This document shows, piece by piece, positions 33,192 to 39,641 of a stretch of DNA of 39,641 bases. Every line of letters begins with the position of its first letter. Position 1 is the stretch's first letter. The position numbers and the translations under genes were made by a program. Under the pieces are notes generated by a model. That model searched no databases, was not told the origin of the DNA, and saw only the letters and a program-made list of their open reading frames with translations. Source of the stretch: Actinomadura soli. Its GTDB lineage: Bacteria > Actinomycetota > Actinomycetes > Streptosporangiales > Streptosporangiaceae. The DNA is taken from positions 1 to 39,641 of the forward strand of contig NZ_VCKW01000051.1 in assembly GCF_005889715.1 (NCBI RefSeq). The letters run 5' to 3'.

Positions 33192-36028
33192 GCGGGGCCA
33201 CGGAGACCCTGGCACCTCGCTCAGCCTCCGAGTCCACCCCTTCTACTTCCGTCGGCCCCGACCCCAGCGCACTGCCCGCAGGCACCACCCTGCGGTTCCT
33301 CATGCTGGTCGTCGTCATGGTAGTGGCCATGGTCGAGATGTCGATCGGCATTCTGAGGCCGTCGCAGGATCTGGGGCTGCTGTGCAAGTTCGCCGCCGGG
33401 TTCGACCCCGGGGGCAAGCTGATCGACGAGTTCGTGCGGGAGCAGGCGCAGGCCGAGGCGCTGCGGGCGTGTACCGAGGGGGCGGAGGGGGCCCCGCGCT
33501 GGTACGGGTTGGCCTGGGCTGGCACCGTGTTGCTGGCGGCCGGTGGGCTGTATCTGCTGTTGCCGCGCTGGAAGCGGAGCCGACGCGGTGTGGAGCCGTT
33601 GCGCGGGCAGGACCCGCAGGACGAGGTGCGGGCCGAGGTCGTACGGCTGGCAGGGCGTGCCGGGGTGCGGTCCCTGCCCGACCTCGTGGTCGACCGGCTC
33701 GCGCTCGATCCCGGGGCGGTCGTCTACGGCCGGGCCGGCCGCCGCACGCTCTGTCTGAATAACGGTCTGCTGCACACCCGTCGCGTGGACTCCGCCCGCT
33801 TCGAGGCCGTGGTCCTGCACGAACTGGCCCACCTCCGCCACCGAGACGTGGACATCGCCTACGCGGTGACGGCGCTGTGGCGGGTCTTCCTCGCGCTGGT
33901 CGTCGTCCCGTACACGCTCCTGATGGGCAAAAGCCTCGTCGATGCGCAGTTCTTCGGTGAGTTCCCTGGGTCGAGGTTCCCGGGCGCCGACGAGGTCCTC
34001 TGGCCGGTCACCCGTACGTTCATGATCAAGGACATCGCAATCGTCGCGTTCCTGTTCCTGCTGGTCGTCCTGGCCCGCGCCGACACCCTGCGCCACCGCG
34101 AGCTGTACGCCGACCGGGGCGCGGTCGCCTTGGGCGCCGACCCGGCCGTCTGGCAGGTGCAGGCCGAAGGGCGTATGCAGGGCCGCTCGGCGACGCGGGC
34201 CGTCACCGCGCTGTGGCGCAGCCACCCCTCCTGGGCCAAGCGGTGGCGGTCGCTGCGCAACCCGGCGGGGTTGTTCACGCTGACGGACGTGCCGCTGTTC
34301 CTACTCGGTGTGGTCACGCTCGTCACCGGGAACGCCCTGAGCACAGTGTGGGACAGAGGCGCTGCCGCCTGGGTCGTCGGGACCCTCGCCGCGTGCGTGC
34401 TGACGGTCGCGGTCTGGCGGGCGGTCCTGTACGCCATCCACAGCCAGGCGTTCGGTCCCAGGGGCATACGGGCGGGGCTCGCCCTCGGGCTCGGTCTGAT
34501 CTGCGGAGTGCTGCTGTCCGGGCTGGACCCACTGTCCGGCTGGTGGCCCGAGCACGGGGAACCGCTCCTCTTCCTGCTCCTCGGCTCCGTCGTCTACGTC
34601 ACCTGGCTCGCCCAGTGCGCCCGGCTGCACCTGCGGGCCGCGCCGAGCGGGCATGCTGTGCCCCGCTGGGCCGTCCTCGTCGCGGCCGTCGCCGGGTCTG
34701 TCGTGGCGGCGGCCGGGTTGTACTGGTGGCTGTATCAGGGTCAGCTATGGATGATGGGGGACATCCTCGCGGCCCTCGACGCGCGGCGGTCCTTCTCGGG
34801 CCCCTGGGACAGCCGCCCCCAGTACGAGTCCGTGCTGCCCTGGATCAGCTCGGTTCTGATCACCCTGGTCACCGCGGGCTCGTCCCCGACGATCGCCGCC
34901 GGTGCGGTGGTGCTGTGGGCGTATCCGGCGCTGCTGCTGCTCCGGCGGCCCAGGGCGGCGGGGCTACGCTCCACCGTCCTCACCGGGCTGGCCGGAGGGC
35001 TCGTGGGTGTCGCCGCCGTGGCGGCCGTGATGGCGTACGTCCACTCCTGGCACCCTCCGCTGGAGGAGCAGACCTCCCCCTTCGTAGCGGTCTATCGGTG
35101 GTGGCGGACGGTTGCCTTGTGGACCGGGGTGGTGGTCACGGCGGCCGTGGTCGCCGCGACCACCCGCACGCATCGCCTGCCCCGTGCGCTGACGGCGGCA
35201 GCCATCGCGCATGTCGCCATGCTGGCCGGACAGTTCGTCCTCCAGGCTGCCGACGGCTGCGTCGGCCCGCTGCAGGTCATGGCCAACACCTGCCACTGGC
35301 TGCCCGGCACCTCCTGGACGCTGACCAAGGCGCTCGCCTATCCGGTGACACCGGCCTTCTTCGGAGCCGCCCTCGCCGCGACCGCCATGGCCCAACTGCC
35401 CCGCGTGAAACGCAAGTCGGTGCCTTCCGACGCCGTACGACGCTCCTGGCCGGCCCGGACCGTGGTGGCCGCCGCGGCAGTGACCGGGATCGTCCTCACG
35501 GCCGTCGTCACGGACCCGATAGCCCCGATATCGGGCGATGACAGCCCGCCCGCGACCGTGCCGGCCCGACCCGAACCGGCCGACACCGACGAAAAGGTGC
35601 GCGACCTCCAGCTCCTGGCCTGGTACACGCTGGGCGGCCATGCCGACATGGTGGCGCTGACCGACCGTTACGCCGAACTCGCAGAGGGGCTCTTCCAGGA
35701 ATTGAACGCCAAGAAGGCAACCCTCGATGGTGACACCCTTCGCCCCCTCTGCGACGGCCTCGCCCGCGACACGGCCACCGCCCGTCGCCATCTGCGGGTG
35801 CCCGACCTTGGCCTGGACCGGAAGTGGTCCACCCTGCTGGACCGCGGCAGGGACGCGGCCGCAGAGTGCATGGCGGTACTCGACGGCTCGGGGGACGATG
35901 TGGAGCGCAACGCCAAGATGCTGGAGCGACTCGGCGCAGCCCTTGAGCAGACCCAGGTGGCGCTGCCGCCCCTGACGGACCGTGTCTCTGCCGCGCTGGC
36001 GAGGTGGCCGGAGTGGAAGGCCGGTTGA
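33188..36028 (+). CDS. M48-type membrane zinc metalloprotease
   Basis: 946 residues with many membrane segments. TM1 at ~36-56; a loop; TM2 at ~107-126. A cytoplasmic peptidase domain carries HELAH at 211-215 (VVLHELAHLRHRDVD) and, after two membrane helices, ELYAD at 304-308, giving the third zinc ligand Glu304 as in Ste24/HtpX-type M48 enzymes. From ~365 to 770 about ten more TM helices follow, and the C-terminal ~180 residues are a helical soluble domain with DTDEKVRDLQLLAWYTLGGH. It is far longer than HtpX (~300), so the C-terminal membrane and helical part is an added module. Substrate unknown; probably membrane or cell-surface proteins. Confidence 0.85.
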   Translation: MSGATETLAPRSASESTPSTSVGPDPSALPAGTTLRFLMLVVVMVVAMVEMSIGILRPSQDLGLLCKFAAGFDPGGKLIDEFVREQAQAEALRACTEGAEGAPRWYGLAWAGTVLLAAGGLYLLLPRWKRSRRGVEPLRGQDPQDEVRAEVVRLAGRAGVRSLPDLVVDRLALDPGAVVYGRAGRRTLCLNNGLLHTRRVDSARFEAVVLHELAHLRHRDVDIAYAVTALWRVFLALVVVPYTLLMGKSLVDAQFFGEFPGSRFPGADEVLWPVTRTFMIKDIAIVAFLFLLVVLARADTLRHRELYADRGAVALGADPAVWQVQAEGRMQGRSATRAVTALWRSHPSWAKRWRSLRNPAGLFTLTDVPLFLLGVVTLVTGNALSTVWDRGAAAWVVGTLAACVLTVAVWRAVLYAIHSQAFGPRGIRAGLALGLGLICGVLLSGLDPLSGWWPEHGEPLLFLLLGSVVYVTWLAQCARLHLRAAPSGHAVPRWAVLVAAVAGSVVAAAGLYWWLYQGQLWMMGDILAALDARRSFSGPWDSRPQYESVLPWISSVLITLVTAGSSPTIAAGAVVLWAYPALLLLRRPRAAGLRSTVLTGLAGGLVGVAAVAAVMAYVHSWHPPLEEQTSPFVAVYRWWRTVALWTGVVVTAAVVAATTRTHRLPRALTAAAIAHVAMLAGQFVLQAADGCVGPLQVMANTCHWLPGTSWTLTKALAYPVTPAFFGAALAATAMAQLPRVKRKSVPSDAVRRSWPARTVVAAAAVTGIVLTAVVTDPIAPISGDDSPPATVPARPEPADTDEKVRDLQLLAWYTLGGHADMVALTDRYAELAEGLFQELNAKKATLDGDTLRPLCDGLARDTATARRHLRVPDLGLDRKWSTLLDRGRDAAAECMAVLDGSGDDVERNAKMLERLGAALEQTQVALPPLTDRVSAALARWPEWKAG

Positions 36029-36045
36029 TCAATCGCGGGTCAGCT

Positions 36046-36252
36046 TCAGGAAGGAGGCCCAGGTGGAGGGTTGACGGTGAGGTGGGGAGCGTCCGGAGTC
36101 TTGGAGTCCCGGACGCGGATGGCGGCGGGGTGGGCGGCTACTTCGACGCAGGTCCCGCCCTCATCGGCCTTGTGGTAGCGGGCGCCGAATTTCCAACGTC
36201 TGCTCGCCGTACGGAAAGCCTTCCGTACGCGAGACAGCTCCGCCACCAGCAC
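36046..36252 (-). CDS. DUF397-like small protein, possibly truncated
   Basis: 68 residues from GTG 36252. WKFGARYHKADEGGTCVEVA and IRVRDSKTPDAPHLTV fit DUF397 (W+KS+YS...CVEVA...VRDSK.PD.P.L), small actinobacterial proteins usually encoded next to an XRE regulator. The C-terminus ends early (NPPPGPPS) instead of the usual FTPxxWxAF helix, and no XRE partner is adjacent. A 51-bp part of it is duplicated in inverted form at 32612 and partly at 36355. Confidence 0.6.
   Translation of the reverse strand: MLVAELSRVRKAFRTASRRWKFGARYHKADEGGTCVEVAAHPAAIRVRDSKTPDAPHLTVNPPPGPPS
36166..36216 (-). repeat. right copy of 51-bp inverted repeat
   Basis: Complement of 32612-32662 with two mismatches. It lies inside the DUF397-like gene. 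Just outside is a further 9-bp-arm palindrome, CGTACGGAA/TTCCGTACG at 36208-36229. Confidence 0.85.
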
Positions 36253-36354
36253 GTTTCCGCAGGGCGTCGCTTGTATCGCTTCCTGTATACGCGTCTACGT
36301 CAGTGCTCAGGTGTTCGTGAGACAGCGAACGTCACCGCAGGTCAGACCCAACTC

Positions 36355-36387
36355 CGTTGGAAATTCGGCGCCTGCTACCGCAAGGCC
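36355..36387 (+). repeat. third, direct copy of the DUF397 segment
   Basis: 33 bases identical to part of 32612-32662 except one position, in the same orientation. The frame encodes RWKFGACYRKA then unrelated sequence. Another broken DUF397 copy. Confidence 0.8.
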
Positions 36388-36623
36388 ATCCCGGTTGTTC
36401 CCCCACGAACACATCACCCAGGCCACTGAACCTCTCACCTGAACCGCGGCGGGGGTGTCGGGATTAGAAGGTTTGACGACACCCACGTGAAGGCCGCCGA
36501 AGGGACTAGAAGAAACCGGACAACAGGGAATGAAGCACCCCGCCGGCGGTCCGATCCGGATGTTGATTGACGACAGGATTTCCCGACAGATAGAACGGGG
36601 CTCCGTACTACCGAGGAGCGCCC

Positions 36624-37910
36624 TCACGAGGAGCCGGATGGGCTGGGGTCGGCCTCGCGGCGGCGGGCGAGTTCGGCGAGCGCCTGCTGGGCCTGGAGTT
36701 CGGCGTGGACGGCGCGTTCGCGCTGCTGGTCAGCGTCGGCGCGGGCGGCGTCGCGATCGTGTCTGAGGGACTGCACGGTGGTGGTGAGGGCGTGCGCATC
36801 CAGGCGCGCCTGGGCTGCGTCACGGCGGGCGGCGTCCATCTCTTGCCGGAGTGCGGTGGCGGTCTGCTCTGCTTTCTCGGTCAGCGCGGTGGCGCTGGCG
36901 ACGGCGCGTTCGGCCTGGGCGGCGCGCTCGTCGGCCTGGTCGGCTCTGGCCCGGCCGGTCTCGGCGGCCCCCTGCGCGGTGCGGGCGGTGGCCTGCGCGG
37001 CGGCGAGTTCGGCGCGGCTCTCGGCCAGTTCCTTGTGCGCCTGCTCCCGCGCGGCGGTCTCGCCCTGGAGCCGGGCGAGGGCTTTCTCGAGTTGCTCGGC
37101 CACTGACTCTTCGGCCCGCTTGGCCAGGGCGGCGGCGCGCTCGGCCTGCGTGCGTGCCTGCTCGTGCGCGGTGACGGTGTCGGCGGCGTGCTGCCTGGCC
37201 TGGGCGGTCTCCTCGCGTGCCTGCTCGGCTGCCCGCTGGGCGTCCTGGCGGGCCTGCCGTTCGCGTTGTTGCGCTGCGGCGGCGCGGCCGGCGCGTTCGG
37301 CGGCCTGCTCGGCCTTGTGCTGCGCGGCGGCAGCTGCGTCGTGGGCGGCGGCGGTGTCGGCCTTGGCCGCGGCGACCTCGGCGCTGCTGACCTCCTTGAT
37401 CGCGTGGAGGCCGTCGACCGCCCGGGCCAGGGTCTCGCGCAGGTCGGCCATGGCCGGTACCGCCTCGTCGGCGACCGCGATCACCAGCCGGAGCGGGTCG
37501 CCGATCGCCTCGGCCATGCGAGAGTCGCGCTGCGCCTGCGCTTGCTCCTTGCAGTCGCGGGGCGGCGGGCAGTACATCCGGCGGCGGCCGCCTTTGTACT
37601 TGCCGTCGCGGCGCCGCTGCGGCGCGGGCAGCGGCTCGCGGCACATCCGGCAGCGCCCGTGCGGCGCCTCTTGATCCGGGACCTCGTAATCCGGGGTCGT
37701 GCCATCCGGCTCCCCTCCCGTCTTCGCTCCTGCTTCTGCGCCGGGTGTCTCGGCGGCGTAGAGGCTCGGGGCCGGGCCGGCGGAACCGGAGGTCGCACTG
37801 GAGGACGCGCTAGCGGACGAGGCGGGGACTGGTGTTGAACGACAAGTAGTTGTCAGTAATTGCGCCAAGCTTGTCAGTGGCGCGCCAAGTATGACAGCGG
37901 ATATTAGCAC
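36624..37910 (-). CDS. coiled-coil protein with Cys-rich N-terminal region
   Basis: 428 residues from GTG 37910. A Cys motif lies near residues 85-125: CRMCREPLPAPQRRRDGKYK, then YCPPPRDCKE, probably a zinc site. A ~280-residue Ala/Glu/Gln/Arg heptad-rich coiled coil follows (AEQAAERAGRAAAAQQRERQ, AEQLEKALARLQGETAAREQ), reminiscent of KfrA-like plasmid proteins, and it ends SPSGSS. The first ~45 residues overlap transposon-end-like repeats and there is no ribosome site at the GTG, so the true 5' end may have been replaced by an insertion. Function unknown; DNA or nucleoid binding is only a guess. Confidence 0.65.
   Translation of the reverse strand: MLISAVILGAPLTSLAQLLTTTCRSTPVPASSASASSSATSGSAGPAPSLYAAETPGAEAGAKTGGEPDGTTPDYEVPDQEAPHGRCRMCREPLPAPQRRRDGKYKGGRRRMYCPPPRDCKEQAQAQRDSRMAEAIGDPLRLVIAVADEAVPAMADLRETLARAVDGLHAIKEVSSAEVAAAKADTAAAHDAAAAAQHKAEQAAERAGRAAAAQQRERQARQDAQRAAEQAREETAQARQHAADTVTAHEQARTQAERAAALAKRAEESVAEQLEKALARLQGETAAREQAHKELAESRAELAAAQATARTAQGAAETGRARADQADERAAQAERAVASATALTEKAEQTATALRQEMDAARRDAAQARLDAHALTTTVQSLRHDRDAARADADQQRERAVHAELQAQQALAELARRREADPSPSGSS
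37850..37889 (+). repeat. two iterated ~20-bp repeats, TnsB-site-like transposon end
   Basis: TTGTCAGTAATTGCGCCAAG (37850-37869) is followed by TTGTCAGTGGCGCGCCAAG (37871-37889) and then TATGACAG. A third related unit is at 38021-38040. TGTCA-started iterated sites are the mark of Tn7/Tn402-like ends. The tip would be TGTCA at 37851, with the element extending rightwards. Confidence 0.5.
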
Positions 37911-39075
37911 AACTGAGTTCCACTAGGCGCCTGACCTGGAGAAACGTCGCTTCGATGGTTCCTGCGTCGAGGCATTGGCGATCTTGGCCTTCGGTGGGCG
38001 ATGGTGGCTGATGGGGTGCCATTGCGCCATGTTTGTCAGTCGCCCGTCGGCGGGTTCGTGGAATCGACTTAATTTGAGACTGTTCATCAATTTCTGCGCG
38101 ATCTTCTTTTTGATCCTGTTAGTGCTCCTTAGGTTGAGTGTTGGGTGTGGGTGGTTGTCGTGTTGGAATGGATTGGCTGGCGTGTATTTAGTGTTGGTTG
38201 GTGAACATGGAAGTATTCATTGGTCAGGGTCGGTGCATTGGTTCAATTTGTAGTTCAGTTCAATAGTCACCGGGTGCTGGATAGGCGTGAGGTCCTGTCT
38301 GGTGCGGGGGTTGGTCCTGCATGAACTGACCGGTCGGATGCGGCCTGAAGGCACGCGCTGCCTTGGGTGGGGGAACTCGCCCGTAGGATGGTGGCCAGGT
38401 CGGTGTATACCGGCTTGGTCGATGTTGTGACGATGGCGTGTTGGCTGAGGCCCTTCCGTGACCGCCCAACGAGCTCAGCCACGACACCCTGGACGGCCTG
38501 CCAGAGAGTAGGGTTCTCCGGCCACGTTCGCGGTGTCCTCGTCGCCGCCAGATCCCTGCCTGATCGCGGTGAACACCCCGCCCGGCTCGAACGATGGGCC
38601 GCGGATCATCAGCGTGCGACCTCCGCTGCACAGCGGCTCCTGCGCATCTATGCGATCCGGTGCGTGCTGCGCAGCCTTCGTCACTGAACTCGCGGCGCCC
38701 ACGCCACCATCAGGCCACGGTCGCTCGCCGCAACGTCAATTCGGCTACGGCTGCCATCCCCATCGGCATGTTCGGCATCCACATCAAGTTCGCAGTTCAA
38801 GGGCAATGGGCTCGGCAGCGGCGACTGGGTGACCTACGCCTCGACGTCTGCCGTCGAAGATGTGGGCGGAGTAGCAGTCCGTCTGCCTGGACGGACTGCT
38901 TCAGCAAGGACGAAGCGTCCGCCTTGCCCGAGGCCGGCTCACAGTCCCAGCCTGACCGCACCAACCCTTTCCCGCAGCTCAGAACACCGATGAGCCTCCA
39001 AGCCCGGTCCGGGCGAGGGTCATTCAGCCAGTGAGTCTCCTGTCTGGGGATCGGGCGGTGGGTGTATTGGTGGCC
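37911..39075. other. gene-poor stretch, AT-richer in its first third
   Basis: 37,920-38,270 has clearly lower GC than the rest of the window and no supportable ORF; it contains the third transposon-end-like repeat (38021-38040). From 38,270 to 39,075 short frames occur on both strands. One on the minus strand reads HAIVTTSTKPVYTDLATILR and RTLMIRGPSFEPGGVFTAIR in two different frames, possibly a broken gene I cannot name. No intact gene is supported. Confidence 0.45.
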
Positions 39076-39372
39076 TTATCGGGACCCGGGTTTGGGGCGT
39101 CGGTCGATGGGAGCGCGCTCGCCGGTCAGTCGGCCTCTCCCTGCAGTCAGGTGAGCAGCCCGTTGACGATCGTCGTCGACGACCTGCCCCTTGTGGCGCC
39201 ACCGCGTGGTGATGGCCGCGTTCTCTTCGGGGGTGCCGTTGAGGTCCTCGTCGACCACGCTGTCGGCGTGCAACGCGTTGTAGTGGGGATCGTCTGGGGG
39301 GATCACTGAGGCGCCGCAACCGGAGTCGTGCGGCAGGAGTAGTTCGCCGCCTTTGAGCACTGCCTGCGCCAT
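39076..39372 (-). CDS. small hypothetical protein
   Basis: 98 residues from ATG 39372, preceded by TTGGAGG. It starts MAQAVLKGGELLLPHDSGCG, continues IPPDDPHYNALHADSVVDED, and ends in a basic tail. Composition is normal for a protein, and the ribosome site is good. No family is recognised. The 39,373-39,641 end of the window has no gene I can support. Confidence 0.5.
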   Translation of the reverse strand: MAQAVLKGGELLLPHDSGCGASVIPPDDPHYNALHADSVVDEDLNGTPEENAAITTRWRHKGQVVDDDRQRAAHLTAGRGRLTGERAPIDRRPKPGSR

Positions 39373-39641
39373 CGCGCCTCCAACCCGAGGTGCCGAACAT
39401 ATTACCTTCTTCGACCTGGCCGAAATATCGGCGGGGTTCCTGGTCGGTGTACGTCCGGCGCGCCGGGCGTGGCTCCGCCGGCTGTGCCTGCGCCTGGACG
39501 TGCGGCCGTGGCGCTCGCCGCCCGCTGCCCAGGGCGGCGACTTGTCGGCGGTGGGTGCGGGTCATGCGGTGGCGGGTTGAAGCGGTGGTGGTCTGTTCGG
39601 GGGCGTGGCGCGGATCGCCGGGCGGGTGCGCGGGCCGCGGG

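Noticed and set aside
37164..37838. Long plus-strand ORFs antisense to the coiled-coil gene
   Set aside because: Their Ala/Gly/Arg/Cys-rich translations mirror the heptad codons of the minus-strand gene; no ribosome sites or motifs.
38367..39034. Plus-strand frames in the right-hand gene-poor region
   Set aside because: Irregular Arg/Ser/Pro-rich composition, no ribosome sites, no motifs.

Overview
The window is very GC-rich, has dense actinobacterial codon use, GTG starts and strong GGAGG-type ribosome sites, and carries gene families typical of filamentous actinomycetes: DUF397, ECF42-type sigma with a DGPF partner, actinobacterial holin-X/DUF3618, WYL and cupin-XRE regulators. It reads as chromosome of an actinomycete (Thermomonosporaceae- or Streptomyces-like; genus not determinable from sequence alone). 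No rRNA, tRNA or CRISPR array was seen.

Positions 1 to about 18,450 are ordinary accessory chromosome. The start is the cut 5' end of an IS982-like transposase. An alpha/beta hydrolase faces a WYL regulator. A GNAT gene is followed by a membrane cluster (holin-X/DUF1469, DUF3618, YihY/BrkB). A two-gene RNA-repair cassette (ATP-dependent RNA ligase plus HD-phosphoesterase/polynucleotide kinase) has its own predicted leaderless promoter and lies behind a seven-bladed Vgb-like propeller gene. Next come an ECF42 sigma / DGPF pair with a matching upstream promoter and an apparent frameshift in the sigma gene, a NarL/DesK-type two-component system, a lipoprotein, a GNAT enzyme, an internally deleted MFS gene, a thioredoxin-reductase-like flavoenzyme, a metallo-beta-lactamase-fold hydrolase divergent from a cupin-XRE regulator, a truncated AraC-type regulator, and a membrane-anchored hydrolase.

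Positions 18,450 to 32,700 are a mobile and decaying zone. RidA and a P-loop kinase-like gene lead into the main object of interest at 20,550-28,712: an intact tyrosine recombinase on the minus strand, then on the plus strand a Mu/TnsB-like DDE transposase, a TnsC/TniB-like ATPase, a large protein that looks like a degenerate AAA segment joined to a degenerate tyrosine-recombinase segment, a two-HTH protein, and a truncated recombinase relative of the first integrase. A perfect 15-bp-arm palindrome sits between the last two genes. To its right are an IS3 orfA fragment, an unusual coiled-coil/HTH-like/transmembrane protein whose promoter carries repeated TTGTCGCG boxes, two small overlapping ORFs, an IS200/IS605-like hairpin, a pentapeptide-repeat-protein remnant and a Tn3 transposase scrap.

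Positions 32,700 to 39,641: a two-gene module (unknown protein plus a 946-residue M48-type membrane metalloprotease) is bracketed by 51-bp near-perfect inverted copies of a DUF397 gene segment, with a third copy further right. A coiled-coil protein with a Cys-rich N-terminus follows. Its 5' end overlaps three iterated ~20-bp repeats that look like the TnsB-binding sites of a Tn7/Tn402-like transposon end running out of the window. The last ~1.6 kb is AT-richer at first and holds only one credible small gene.
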